DNA of 64,000 nucleotides from Streptomyces sp. SAT1 (GTDB lineage Bacteria; Actinomycetota; Actinomycetes; Streptomycetales; Streptomycetaceae), in NCBI RefSeq assembly GCF_001654495.1, contig NZ_CP015849.1, positions 7,295,001 to 7,359,000 of the forward strand. Reading direction: 5' to 3'. Positions 8,383-16,796 of this stretch are shown here, piece after piece. The number at the start of each line of letters is the position of its first letter. Within the stretch, counting starts at the first letter, position 1. A program made the position numbers and the translations under genes. Under the pieces are notes generated by a model. The model searched no databases. It worked only from the letters and a program-made list of their open reading frames with translations, and was not told where the DNA came from.

Positions 8383-9258
8383 GTGCACGAGCCGGCGGCA
8401 CGCGAACAGCTGGAACACCACGCCCACCGCGTGCGGGAGCACATCGTCGAGATGTGCTCCGGCCCCGAGGGCGGCCACCTGGGCGGATCGATGTCCTGCG
8501 TGGAGATCCTGGTGGCGCTGTTCTTCCACACGATGAACGTCGACCCCGCCGACCCCGGACGGCCCGAGCGGGACATGTTCGTCCTGAGCAAGGGCCACGC
8601 GGCGATGGCCCTCTACGCCGTACTCGCCGAGCGCGGCTTCATCGCGCCGGAGGAGATCGGCACCTTCTGCCGCCCCGGCGGCAGACTGGCCACCCACGGC
8701 AACGTCGCCGTCCCCGGCGTCGAGTTCGCCACCGGCTCCCTCGGCCACGGCCTCGCCCTCGCCAACGGCACCGCCTGGGCGCAGCGCCGGCACAGCGGGA
8801 CACCCGCGCGCACCTATGTGCTGCTCGGTGACGGCGAGTTGCAGGAAGGATCCGTATGGGAGGCGGCCCAGGTCAGCCGCGCCCTGAACGCCGGGAACCT
8901 CGTCGCGGTGATCGACGTCAACGGCTTCCAGCAGACCGGGGCCGTCGGCGAGGTGAGCCCCGGCGCGCCCGTGGCCGACCGGTGGAACGGCTTCGGCTGG
9001 CACACCGTCGAGGTGGACGGACACGACCCGGCGGCCCTCTGCGCGGCCTTCGAGGAGGCGGCGGAGACGGACGGGCCGACGGCGGTGGTCTGCCGCACGG
9101 TCAAGGCGCAGGGCACCGGTGTCCTCGCGGGCCGGGCCGTCTCCCACTTCGTCCGGCTCGACACCGCGAAACGCGCACGCGTCCTGGCCGGCCTGCGACG
9201 GACGGCCCCGCTCGGCGGCACGAACGGCGGCACGAAGGGAGCGCCCGGCCATGCCTGA
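8383..9258 (+). CDS. Transketolase, N-terminal (pyrophosphate-binding) subunit
   Basis: This is the thiamine-diphosphate pyrophosphate-domain half of a split transketolase (about 291 residues). Visible are GGHLGGSMSCVEIL, the LSKGHAAMALY segment, SLGHGLALANG, and the ThDP/Mg motif GDGELQEG followed by IDVNGFQQTG. In DADH biosynthesis a two-subunit transketolase adds a two-carbon hydroxyacyl unit to the carrier-bound glutamate semialdehyde. GTG 8383 is given as start. A CTG at 8371 is a serious alternative because GGAAGGTG lies seven bases upstream and CTGA would overlap the aminotransferase stop. The stop overlaps the start of the C-terminal subunit. Confidence 0.9.
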   Translation: MHEPAAREQLEHHAHRVREHIVEMCSGPEGGHLGGSMSCVEILVALFFHTMNVDPADPGRPERDMFVLSKGHAAMALYAVLAERGFIAPEEIGTFCRPGGRLATHGNVAVPGVEFATGSLGHGLALANGTAWAQRRHSGTPARTYVLLGDGELQEGSVWEAAQVSRALNAGNLVAVIDVNGFQQTGAVGEVSPGAPVADRWNGFGWHTVEVDGHDPAALCAAFEEAAETDGPTAVVCRTVKAQGTGVLAGRAVSHFVRLDTAKRARVLAGLRRTAPLGGTNGGTKGAPGHA

Positions 9259-10180
9259 GGTCACAGCGGAGCGGGCGAGCACCCGTGCCGCCTTCGCGGA
9301 CGCCCTGCCGGAACTCGTGGCACGGCACGGCGTACTCGTCGTCGACACCGACACCGGCAGCGTCAAACCGACAGCTGAGATGGATTACCTCAACGTCGGC
9401 ATAGCGGAGAACGCCGCCATCGGGCTCGCCGCCGGTGCCGAGCACTGCGGACGGCGCGCGCTGGTCTGCACATTCGGTGCCTTCGCCGTCAGCCGGGCGT
9501 TCGAGTTCATCAAGCTCGACATCGCCTATCCGCGGCGCCGGGTGTGCATCGTCGGCACCCACGGCGGCGCCAGCGGAGGCTGGCTGGGGCCGACCCACCA
9601 CGCCACCGAGGACCTGGCCCTGATGAGCGCGCTGCCCCACATGCGCGTCGTCGTCCCGGCCGACGCGCACCAGACGGCGCCGCTGCTGGAGCAGTGCCTG
9701 CGCCACGACGGCCCGACCTACCTGCGGCTCGGCCGCAAGGCGTCGCCGCTGTTCGCGGGCTTGCCCGTACCGGAACTGGGCGTGCCCCAGGTGGTCCGGA
9801 CCGGCCGCGACATCGCCCTGGTCGCGACGGGACCCGAGATGCTCTCCATCGCCCTGGACGTCGCCCGCGCCCTGGCCGACGAGGGACACAGCGCCCAGGT
9901 GGTCAACGTCCACACCGTCGACCAGGAGGCCGCCGCCGCGACCGGACGGGCCCTCGCCGGGGAGTGCCGTCTGCTGGTCACGCTGGAGGAGGCGTGGACC
10001 TCCGGCGGAATGGGCGCGCAGCTCGCCGCGGCGGTCGGAGCCCGCGGCATCCCGTGGCTCCCGATCGGCGTCACCGGCTTCCTCCCACCCGGCACCCACG
10101 CGTCCCTGCTGGAGGCCGGCGGGCTCACCGCCGACTCCGTGCTCCGCCAGGTGCTGAAGTTCGTCACCGACCCGCGATGA
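9251..10180 (+). CDS. Transketolase, C-terminal (pyrimidine-binding) subunit
   Basis: The second half of the split transketolase (309 residues), carrying the pyrimidine-binding and C-terminal domains. MDYLNVGIAENAAIGLAAG contains the conserved glutamate that activates thiamine, followed by the GTHGGASGG and GPTHHATEDLALM segments. The last third (DIALVATGPEM, LLVTLEEAWTSGGMGAQL) is the typical transketolase C-domain. It begins inside the last codons of the N-subunit gene, so the two subunits are coupled and expected to form a heteromeric enzyme. Split transketolases occur in several natural-product clusters; next to a LysW-like carrier the function is well constrained to C5 to C7 extension. 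Confidence 0.9.
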   Translation: MPEVTAERASTRAAFADALPELVARHGVLVVDTDTGSVKPTAEMDYLNVGIAENAAIGLAAGAEHCGRRALVCTFGAFAVSRAFEFIKLDIAYPRRRVCIVGTHGGASGGWLGPTHHATEDLALMSALPHMRVVVPADAHQTAPLLEQCLRHDGPTYLRLGRKASPLFAGLPVPELGVPQVVRTGRDIALVATGPEMLSIALDVARALADEGHSAQVVNVHTVDQEAAAATGRALAGECRLLVTLEEAWTSGGMGAQLAAAVGARGIPWLPIGVTGFLPPGTHASLLEAGGLTADSVLRQVLKFVTDPR

Positions 10181-10235
10181 CCGAGAACCGACCGAGAACC
10201 GACCGAGAACCGACCGAGAACCGACCGGGAACCGT
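10181..10235 (+). repeat. Five-unit 11-bp tandem repeat before the carrier-protein gene
   Basis: Four perfect copies of CCGAGAACCGA and one degenerate copy (CCGGGAACCGT) run head to tail between the transketolase stop and the carrier-protein ribosome-binding site. An ATG at 10177 overlaps the transketolase stop and reads through the array in frame into the carrier gene. Because the unit is 11 bp, gain or loss of one copy would break that frame. Confidence 0.9.
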
Positions 10236-10254
10236 TCGAGAAGGGACAGATGAG

Positions 10255-10422
10255 ATGGACACGCAGTGCGTCAGCTGCGCCGGCCCGTTGCAGATACCGG
10301 CGGACAGCTATCAGGGGGAGATCGTGAGCTGTCCGGGGTGCGCGGCGGAACTGGAGATCCAGTCGACGGCCCCGCTGGCCCTGGCGATCGCGCCCGAGCC
10401 CGAAGAGGACTGGGGTGAGTGA
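10255..10422 (+). CDS. LysW-like amino-group carrier protein (AmCP)
   Basis: A 55-residue acidic protein. It has two zinc-binding CxxC pairs (Cys5/Cys8 and Cys26/Cys29) and the diagnostic C-terminal EDWGE. In this family the gamma-carboxyl of the terminal glutamate is ligated to the alpha-amino group of the substrate, which is then processed while protein-bound. Five neighbouring genes (ligase, kinase, reductase, aminotransferase, deacylase) are the expected partners. ATG 10255 is favoured because AAGGGA lies eight bases upstream. ATG 10177 would give an 81-residue form with an N-terminal segment encoded by the 11-bp repeats. The stop overlaps the ligase GTG. Confidence in the family is high because of EDWGE. 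Confidence 0.95.
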   Translation: MDTQCVSCAGPLQIPADSYQGEIVSCPGCAAELEIQSTAPLALAIAPEPEEDWGE

Positions 10423-11302
10423 CCGCCCGGGAAGACGACAGCGGCCGCTCGGGATCCTCCTGTCCACCGTCCGCCACGAGGAGCGCCGCCTTCTGGACGA
10501 ACTGGAACGCCGCGACATCCCCGCGGTCCGGCTCGACCCCCGCACCCTGTCCTTCGCACCACGGGACGCCGAGCGGCTGCGGGGCATGCGGGTCCTGAAC
10601 CGGGAGATCTCCAGCCAACGGGCCGCGCTCACGGCGGAGTCGCTGGAAGCGTTCGGCGCGCACCCGGTGAACGGCGCGACCGCGAGCCGGGTGTGCGGCA
10701 ACAAGTGGTCCACCTATGTGCGGCTGAGGCAGCTCGGCATCCCCACCCCGACGACGCTGCTGGCGCCGTCCCCGGAAGCCGGGAGGAAGGCGATCGAGGC
10801 GGTCGGCTACCCGGCCGTGGTCAAGCCCCTCAGCTCGTCGTGGGGCAACCGGGTCAGCCTGATCACCGACCGGTACGCGGCCGACGCCGTGCTCGAACAC
10901 TGCGCCGCGCTGCCCTCGGCGGTCACACGGACGGTGATCGTGCAGGAAGCGGTGAGACCCGGCGCGCCGGACATTCGGGGCATCGTGGTCGACGGTGTCT
11001 GCCTGGGCGTCATCGTCCGGGCGGGCGGCGACTGGCGCAACAACGTGGCCCGGGGAGCGACGGTGGAGCAGCACCCGCCGGACGAGGAGATCCAGCGGCT
11101 GTGCGTCCGGGCGGCGGCCGCCGTGGACGCCCGGATCGCCGGGGTGGACCTGGTCGAGGGCGCGGACGGGCGCCACCTGGTGCTGGAGGTGAACTCCCGC
11201 GTGGAGTTCCAGGGGTTCGAACGGGCGACGGGTGTCGATGTCGCCGCGCGGATCGTGGAGGCATGTGTGTCCGAGCCGACCGATGTGAAGGTGCCCGTAT
11301 GA
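10415..11302 (+). CDS. LysX-like ATP-grasp ligase (AmCP-glutamate ligase)
   Basis: A 295-residue ATP-grasp enzyme expected to attach the amino group of glutamate to the C-terminal glutamate of the adjacent carrier protein. ATP-grasp features are visible: a central NKWSTYVRLRQLGIPTP, GYPAVVKPLSSSWG with the nucleotide-binding lysine, and EVNSRVEFQGFERATGVDV near the C-terminus. The last block corresponds to the LysX/ArgX metal-binding region (usually VEFKN). In this pathway class the substrate is glutamate rather than aminoadipate; the VEFQGFE variation may reflect substrate choice, but that is speculative. GTG 10415 overlaps the carrier stop; ATGA couples it to the reductase. Confidence 0.92.
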   Translation: MSDRPGRRQRPLGILLSTVRHEERRLLDELERRDIPAVRLDPRTLSFAPRDAERLRGMRVLNREISSQRAALTAESLEAFGAHPVNGATASRVCGNKWSTYVRLRQLGIPTPTTLLAPSPEAGRKAIEAVGYPAVVKPLSSSWGNRVSLITDRYAADAVLEHCAALPSAVTRTVIVQEAVRPGAPDIRGIVVDGVCLGVIVRAGGDWRNNVARGATVEQHPPDEEIQRLCVRAAAAVDARIAGVDLVEGADGRHLVLEVNSRVEFQGFERATGVDVAARIVEACVSEPTDVKVPV

Positions 11303-12309
11303 AGCGCGTCGCGGTGGTGGGCGGCAGGGGATTCGTGGGCGGCGAGCTGCTTCGCCTGCTCGTCCACCATCCCGGGGTCGAGGTCACCGCCGTGACCTCG
11401 GACACCCACGCCGGCAAGGCGGTGGAGAGCGCGCACCCGCCGCTGCGCGGCAGCGGGCTGCGCTACAGCGGACGTGCGGACCTGGAACCGGCCGACCTCG
11501 TCTTCCTCGCCGGGGTGCACGGCTCCACGGCGAAGATCCTCGACGAGATGACCGCGCTCGCACCGAAGATCGTGGACCTGACCGCCGACTTCCGGATCGA
11601 GGACGGCGCCCTGATGGAGCGCTACTACGGCTGGCGGCGCGAGGGGGAGCACGCCAGGGCCTTCGTGCGCGGCCTGCCCGAACTCCACCGCAAGCAGATC
11701 ACCGACGCGAACCGGGTCGCGGTCCCCGGCTGCATGGCCACCAGCGCGATCCTGAGCCTCGCGCCGCTCGCGGCCCGGGGTCTCCTGGAGGAGGTGCAGA
11801 TCGACGCGCGCACCGGCAGCAGCGGCTCCGGCGCTTCCGGCGGCCCGGCCAACTCCCATGCGCTGCGCAGCGGTGTGCTGCGGGTGTTCGCGCCGTTCGA
11901 CCACCGGCACGAGGCGGAGGTCGTCGAGGCGCTGGGTGTCGGGGCATCCATGACGGTCACCGCGACACCCCAGGTGCGCGGCGTGCAGACGGTGACCAAG
12001 GTGGCCGTCGGCGAGGTGAGCGAACGCGAACTGCTCGCCATGTACCGCGAGGACTACGCCGCCGAGCCGTTCGTCCGCCTGGTGAACAGCCCGCGCGGCA
12101 CCTACCGCTACCCGGACGCCAAGGTCCTGCTCGGCTCGAACCACTGCGACGTCGGGATCGTCGCCGACCACCGCGGCAGAGCGCTCGTGATGGGCGCGCT
12201 CGACAACCTCATGAAGGGAGCCGCGGGCGGCGCGGTCCAGTGCATGAATCTCATGCTCGGTCTCCCGGAGACGTGCGGTCTGACGTTTCCCGGCCTGCAT
12301 CCGGTGTGA
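11299..12309 (+). CDS. LysY/ArgC-like AmCP-glutamyl-phosphate reductase
   Basis: A 336-residue NADPH-dependent reductase of the N-acetyl-gamma-glutamyl-phosphate reductase family. It has an N-terminal Rossmann motif VVGGRGFVGGELLRLL, the catalytic cysteine in VPGCMATSAIL, and TGSSGSGASGGP typical of the family. Together with the kinase it is expected to turn carrier-bound glutamyl phosphate into the semialdehyde that accepts the two-carbon unit from transketolase. It overlaps the ligase by ATGA and the kinase by GTGA. A role in ordinary arginine synthesis is unlikely because no argJ/argD/argF neighbours are present and it sits inside the AmCP operon. Confidence 0.92.
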   Translation: MKRVAVVGGRGFVGGELLRLLVHHPGVEVTAVTSDTHAGKAVESAHPPLRGSGLRYSGRADLEPADLVFLAGVHGSTAKILDEMTALAPKIVDLTADFRIEDGALMERYYGWRREGEHARAFVRGLPELHRKQITDANRVAVPGCMATSAILSLAPLAARGLLEEVQIDARTGSSGSGASGGPANSHALRSGVLRVFAPFDHRHEAEVVEALGVGASMTVTATPQVRGVQTVTKVAVGEVSERELLAMYREDYAAEPFVRLVNSPRGTYRYPDAKVLLGSNHCDVGIVADHRGRALVMGALDNLMKGAAGGAVQCMNLMLGLPETCGLTFPGLHPV

Positions 12310-13136
12310 ACACGATGAGACTCGTGGTGAAGTGGGGCGGCAGCCTCCAGGAGGACAGCGCACGGCTCGCCGACGACATCGCCGCCCTCAGCGGCGGCCA
12401 CCGCGTCACCGTGGTGCACGGCGGCTCCCGGGACATCGACGACACCCTCGGCGAACTGGGGCTGCCGCGGCGCACCTTGCGCTCCCCGGACGGGATGGTC
12501 ACGCGGTACACGGACGAGCCGACGCTCGGCGCGCTCATGATGGCGATGCGCGGCCGTACCCAGGCGCGGATCGTCTCGGAACTGGCCGCACGCGGTGTGA
12601 CGGCCGTGGGCCTGTCGGGAATGGACGGGGGGCTGGTGCGCACCGTACGCAAGGCGGCCGTCCGCGCGGTCTTCGACGGCGCCGTGCGCGTGGTGCGCGA
12701 CAACCTCGCCGGCCGGATCACCGGTGTGGACACCGCCGTCCTGGACGCGGTGCACACCTGCGGCATGGTCCCCGTCGTGTGTCCCCCGGGCATGACCGCC
12801 GACGGCCAGGCGACCAACGTCGACGCGGACCGGATGGCCTGCGCGATCGCGGCGGCCTGGCAGGCGGACCGGCTGCTCCTGTTCACCGACGCGCCGGGCG
12901 TCCTCGCCGACCCCGCCGACCCCTCGTCCGTCATCGCCGCACTGAGCCGCGACGAGGCGAGACGGCTGGTGCCGGAGCTGACGGGCGGCATGCGGATGAA
13001 GGTCGCCGCCGCGGTGGAGGCCCTGGAGAACGGCGCGCAGGCGGTACAGGTGTGCGACGGACGGGTGGACTCGCCCGTCGCGAAAGCTCTACGAGGGAGC
13101 GGAACCCTCATCGGGAAGGGTCTTGGCACGCCGTGA
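12306..13136 (+). CDS. LysZ/ArgB-like AmCP-glutamate kinase
   Basis: A 276-residue amino-acid kinase. Visible are LVVKWGGSLQ (phosphate-binding KxGG), TVVHGGS, AVGLSGMDGGLV, and the nucleotide-side segment ATNVDADRMACAIAAAWQADRLLLFTDAPGV. It should phosphorylate the side-chain carboxylate of glutamate attached to the carrier protein. Its sequence differs clearly from the second argB-type gene in this window (56579-57508), which has the conventional acetylglutamate-kinase form. GTG 12306 (GTGA overlap with the reductase stop) is used; ATG 12315 is an alternative three codons in. The stop overlaps the deacylase start. Confidence 0.92.
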   Translation: MNTMRLVVKWGGSLQEDSARLADDIAALSGGHRVTVVHGGSRDIDDTLGELGLPRRTLRSPDGMVTRYTDEPTLGALMMAMRGRTQARIVSELAARGVTAVGLSGMDGGLVRTVRKAAVRAVFDGAVRVVRDNLAGRITGVDTAVLDAVHTCGMVPVVCPPGMTADGQATNVDADRMACAIAAAWQADRLLLFTDAPGVLADPADPSSVIAALSRDEARRLVPELTGGMRMKVAAAVEALENGAQAVQVCDGRVDSPVAKALRGSGTLIGKGLGTP

Positions 13137-14221
13137 CGATCGAACATCTCAGCACCCAGAAAAGCGAGTTGACCGACGCCGAAGCCGTCGGACTGCTCGC
13201 CGAGGCAGTGGCGACACCGTCCGTCTCCGGCGACGAGCGGCGACTGGCCGAGCGGCTGCGGCACATCGCGGCCCAACACGGCGCGCGGAGCCACATCGAC
13301 GAGGTGGGCAACGTGCACGCCCTGGTCGGCCGCGGCCCGCGCACGGTCGTGCTCCTCAGCCACCTGGACACCGTGCCGGGCGCCGTCCCCTTCGAGCACA
13401 CCGCGACCCTCGTCCGCGGGCGCGGCGCCGTGGACGCCAAGGGACCGCTGGCGGCCATGCTGGTCGCCGCGCTCAGCAGCCGCGACCTCGGCATCCGCGT
13501 CCACTGGGTGGGCGTCGTCGAGGAGGAGACCCTGTGGTCCCGGGGCGCCGAACACGTCCGCCGGACCGTGCCGGTGCCCGACGCCGTCATCGTGGGGGAA
13601 CCGAGCGGTGCCTCGGCGGTGACCATCGGCTACAAGGGAATGGCCGAGTTCGAGGTGCGGTGCGAGGTCCCGCGCACCCACACCGCCACCCCCGGGCCCA
13701 AGGCCGGCGAGATCCTGGTACGGGCGCTCGGCCGGCTCCTCGACACCTACGGGACCCGGGGCAACGCGAACTTCGGCGACGTCGGCATGGTCGTCAGGGA
13801 CGGCCGCCTCGAACCGTTCTCGAGTGCGTGCTCCCTCGTGTTCCGCACACCCCCGGGCCTCTCGCCCGAGGAACTGCTGCGGCAGGTCACGGCGACCCTC
13901 GGCGAGGGGATCGACGTCGTCCCGGTGTACGACGTACCCGCCGTCATGGTGCCGCGCGGTTCCGCGTGCGTACGCGCGCTGACCCGCGCCATCCGCCTCG
14001 AAGGGTTCCGGCCCGCGCACAAGCTCAAGACGGGCACCAGCGACATGAACACGCTCAGCAGGAGCTGGCAGGTGCCGATGGCCACCTACGGCCCCGGGGA
14101 CTGCCATCAGGACCACACCGACACCGAGCACATCCTGGTCCAGGAGTACCTGGACGGCATACGGATCCTCCGCACGGCCCTGCGCGAACTGGACAACTCC
14201 TTCCGAGAGGCGGCCTCATGA
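13133..14221 (+). CDS. LysK-like metallopeptidase releasing product from AmCP
   Basis: A 362-residue zinc deacylase of the LysK/ArgE type (M20). It shows LLSHLDTVPG (metal ligands), RGAVDAKGPLAAM, VVEEETLWSRGAEHV with the general-base glutamate pair, VGEPSGASAVTIGYKG, and a late GDCHQDHTDTEH segment supplying the remaining ligand. It should cleave the gamma-glutamyl amide and free the finished diamino acid (DADH if the pathway model is right) from the carrier. Its place at the end of the carrier operon, just before the sulfotransferase, suggests that sulfonation follows or is coupled to release. Overlaps are GTGA at the start and ATGA at the end. Confidence 0.9.
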   Translation: MTIEHLSTQKSELTDAEAVGLLAEAVATPSVSGDERRLAERLRHIAAQHGARSHIDEVGNVHALVGRGPRTVVLLSHLDTVPGAVPFEHTATLVRGRGAVDAKGPLAAMLVAALSSRDLGIRVHWVGVVEEETLWSRGAEHVRRTVPVPDAVIVGEPSGASAVTIGYKGMAEFEVRCEVPRTHTATPGPKAGEILVRALGRLLDTYGTRGNANFGDVGMVVRDGRLEPFSSACSLVFRTPPGLSPEELLRQVTATLGEGIDVVPVYDVPAVMVPRGSACVRALTRAIRLEGFRPAHKLKTGTSDMNTLSRSWQVPMATYGPGDCHQDHTDTEHILVQEYLDGIRILRTALRELDNSFREAAS

Positions 14222-14967
14222 CGGAGCGGCAGCCGGACCTCCTGGCGCTGTGGTGCGTACCGCGCTCGCGGTCGACCGCGTTCGAGCGCGCGATGTACGA
14301 GCGCGGCGACTTCCTGGTGGTGCACGAGCCGTTCTCGCGCGTGTGCGACTTCGGCACCGCCGAGGTCGCCGGCCGTACCTGCACCGGCCAGGAGCAGGTG
14401 ATGGCCGCGCTCGCCGACGCGGCGGCCGACCGGCCCGTCTTCTTCAAGGACACCACCGACTTCGCCCTCGACCGGCTCGCCGCCGACCCGGCCTTCCTGA
14501 AGCGGTGCCGGCACGCCGCGATGGTCCGCAACCCCCGCGACACGGTCCGCTCACACCTGAGGATGCAGCCCGACGCCACCTCCGCGGCGATGGGCTTCGG
14601 ACACCTGTGGGACATCGTCTCGACCGTGACGTCCTCGGGGCTGCCCATGCACCTGGTCGACGGCGACCGGGTGGCCGGTGACCCGGAGACGGAGATGCGG
14701 CGGTACTGCGCGGCCATGGACATCGCGTTCCTGCCCGAGTCGCTCGCCTTCCGCAAGGAACCGCCGCCCAGCTGGCGGGCGACCGGGCGCTGGCACGCCG
14801 GCGCCAGTGAGTCCAGCGCGCTCGGAGCCGCCCCGGCCGGGAAGGGCACCCTGCCGGACGAGCTGGAGCGGACCGCCGCCGCCTTCGAGCGCGACCAGCT
14901 GCCGTACTACGAGCTGATCACGGCGGCCCTGGGCAGGGACGGCGACCACGAGCCCGAAGTTCCTTGA
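14218..14967 (+). CDS. PAPS-dependent sulfotransferase
   Basis: A 249-residue sulfotransferase-family protein. The N-terminal LLALWCVPRSRSTAFERAM matches the PAPS 5'-phosphosulfate loop (PRSxST). VFFKDTTDFALD is the usual lysine-containing segment, and AAMVRNPRDTVRS is the 3'-phosphate-binding RxPRD block. It should transfer sulfate to a hydroxyl, presumably C7-OH of the diamino-dihydroxy acid, creating the leaving group for aziridine closure. CysC, CysD and CysN within the same cluster would supply PAPS. It ends the tight run of overlapping genes that begins at 4880. The following 125 bp contain no gene. Confidence 0.9.
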   Translation: MTERQPDLLALWCVPRSRSTAFERAMYERGDFLVVHEPFSRVCDFGTAEVAGRTCTGQEQVMAALADAAADRPVFFKDTTDFALDRLAADPAFLKRCRHAAMVRNPRDTVRSHLRMQPDATSAAMGFGHLWDIVSTVTSSGLPMHLVDGDRVAGDPETEMRRYCAAMDIAFLPESLAFRKEPPPSWRATGRWHAGASESSALGAAPAGKGTLPDELERTAAAFERDQLPYYELITAALGRDGDHEPEVP

Positions 14968-15092
14968 AAAACAAGCGAGTTCGACCGGCGCAACCACCGT
15001 CCTCGGCAGGGCTCGGGACACTAGATTGACGCTGCCGCACGGCGCGTGAGACACGAGCAACAGGTACCGGCAAGGACGACAGAGGAGCGGAC

Positions 15093-16343
15093 ATGACATT
15101 GGGCCGTAGCTTCACCAAGCTGTGGTGGTCGCAGGGCCTATCGAACCTCAGCGACGGGCTGGTGCTGGCCGCCGTACCCCTCCTCGCCGTGACGATGACC
15201 CGCGACCCCCTGCTCATCTCCGGCATGACGGTGGCCCAGTTCCTGCCGTGGCTGCTGTTCACGCTGCCGTCCGGAGCACTCGCCGACCGCATCGACCGAC
15301 GCCTCATCATGGTGTGGGGCAACGTGATCCGCGCCGTCGGATTCGGCCTGCTGGTCCTGACCCTCGTGGCCGACCTGCGCCACATCACCATCCTCTACCT
15401 CGCCGTGTTCCTCGCCGGCACGGCCGAGACACTCGTGGACAACGCGGCCCTGACCGTCCCGCCGCGCCTGGTCAAACGGAGCGACCTCGAACGGGCCAAC
15501 GGCCGCCTGTTCGCCACCCAGTCGGCCATCAACAACTTCGTCGGACCCACCGCGGGCGCCGCCCTGTTCGCGATGTCGGCGATCGTCGTGTTCACCTCCA
15601 GCGCGGGCCTCTTCGCCCTCGCCGCGCTGGCCGCGTTCACCCTGCCGCGGATGCTGCCGACCGCGAGCGACACCAGCGGCGCCAAGCACACCCAGGGCGA
15701 GGTCGTGCGCAGCATCAAGGAGGGCTGGTCCTACTTCTGGAACCACCGGCTGCTGCGCCGCGTGGCGTTCATCTCCGGCTCGATCAACCTGTTCTCGTCC
15801 GCCACCGGTGGCCTGCTCGTCCTCCTGGCCACCGGCCCCCTGGGCGTCTCCGAGTCCTGGTACGGCATCTTCATCGCCGTACCGGCGGTCGGAGCCGTCA
15901 TCGGTTCGCTGATCGCCGCGCGCGTGGTCCCGGCCATCGGCGGGGGACCGGTCACCTGGCTCGCCGCGCTCGTGCCCGCAGCCAGCTATGTGGTGCTCGG
16001 CCTCAGCGGGAACGTCTTCCTCGTCGAGGTCTTCATGTTCTTCGCCGCGATCGCCACGGCCCTCAACCAGATCGTGGTCAGCACGCTCCGCCAGGCAGCC
16101 GTGCCCGACGAACTCCTCGGCCGCGCCACGGCCGGATACCGCCTGATCGTGCTCGGCGCGGTGCCCGTCGGGGCGTTCCTCGGCGGCGGACTGGGACGCT
16201 GGCTGGGACCCGAGAGCACCTTCGTGGTGTGCGGCACAGGACTGGCGCTCGCCGCGCTCGTCTTCGCCTCACGTGTCACGACCCGGGCGCTGCGCGAAGC
16301 CGAGCAGACCGTCCACCCCACCGCCGCCGAACCCATCGCCTGA
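15093..16343 (+). CDS. MFS transporter, probable product exporter
   Basis: A 416-residue major-facilitator protein with about 12 hydrophobic segments. It has the loop 2-3 motif GALADRIDRRLIM and a charged central loop around SDTSGAKHTQGEVVRSIKEG. The sequence resembles the enterobactin-exporter-like MFS group common in actinomycete clusters. It begins after a 125-bp gap, so it may have its own promoter, and is followed by the VOC and carrier-protein genes. By context it probably exports the cluster product and contributes to self-resistance. Substrate is unknown. Confidence 0.88.
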   Translation: MTLGRSFTKLWWSQGLSNLSDGLVLAAVPLLAVTMTRDPLLISGMTVAQFLPWLLFTLPSGALADRIDRRLIMVWGNVIRAVGFGLLVLTLVADLRHITILYLAVFLAGTAETLVDNAALTVPPRLVKRSDLERANGRLFATQSAINNFVGPTAGAALFAMSAIVVFTSSAGLFALAALAAFTLPRMLPTASDTSGAKHTQGEVVRSIKEGWSYFWNHRLLRRVAFISGSINLFSSATGGLLVLLATGPLGVSESWYGIFIAVPAVGAVIGSLIAARVVPAIGGGPVTWLAALVPAASYVVLGLSGNVFLVEVFMFFAAIATALNQIVVSTLRQAAVPDELLGRATAGYRLIVLGAVPVGAFLGGGLGRWLGPESTFVVCGTGLALAALVFASRVTTRALREAEQTVHPTAAEPIA

Positions 16344-16380
16344 CCACGACACCGCACCGGATCCGGAAAGAGCGCACCAG

Positions 16381-16764
16381 ATGAGCCTGACCCTGTCCCA
16401 CACCACGATCGACGCCCGCGACCCCTACGCGCAGGCCCGGTGGTGGTGCGAAATGGCCGAGTTCTCCCCGCAGGAGGGAGTGCGGCCGGGCTCGGACGAG
16501 TGCTACGTGATCACCGAGCACGGCTACACGGTGCTCTTCATCCTCGTGCCCGACGCGAAGACGGTGAAGAACCGCGTGCACTTCTGCATGCGCCCCAAGG
16601 ACCGCTCGCAGGACGAGGAGGTGGCACGCGCCCTCCGACTGGGAGCGAGCGTGGTCACCGACTTCAGGGAGAGCGGCGGCTGGGTGGTCATGGCCGACCC
16701 GGAGGGCAACGAGTTCTGCATCCTGACCGCTTCGCGGCACACCGACGCACCTGCGGAATCGTGA
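16381..16764 (+). CDS. VOC (glyoxalase/bleomycin-resistance) superfamily protein
   Basis: A 127-residue protein with the paired beta-alpha-beta-beta-beta arrangement of the VOC fold. The N-terminal SHTTIDARDPYAQARWWCEMAEF and C-terminal GWVVMADPEGNEFCILT segments are typical. VOC proteins in antibiotic clusters often bind the drug and sequester it; the mitomycin-binding protein Mrd is one for an aziridine compound. Placed right after the exporter in a presumed aziridine cluster, a binding-protein resistance role is a reasonable inference, though a metal-dependent enzyme cannot be excluded. Start ATG 16381 follows GGAAAGAG. Confidence 0.85.
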   Translation: MSLTLSHTTIDARDPYAQARWWCEMAEFSPQEGVRPGSDECYVITEHGYTVLFILVPDAKTVKNRVHFCMRPKDRSQDEEVARALRLGASVVTDFRESGGWVVMADPEGNEFCILTASRHTDAPAES

Positions 16765-16796
16765 GCCGAGCCGACCAGACGAGAACAGGAGATCCC

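Noticed and set aside
10255-14221. Lysine or arginine biosynthesis by the LysW pathway
   Set aside because: Streptomyces makes lysine by the diaminopimelate route, and the transketolase, sulfotransferase and NRPS neighbours point to a secondary-metabolite use.
14968-15092. Promoter before the MFS gene (TAGATT at 15022 as -10)
   Set aside because: No matching -35 at proper spacing; too weak to list as a feature.
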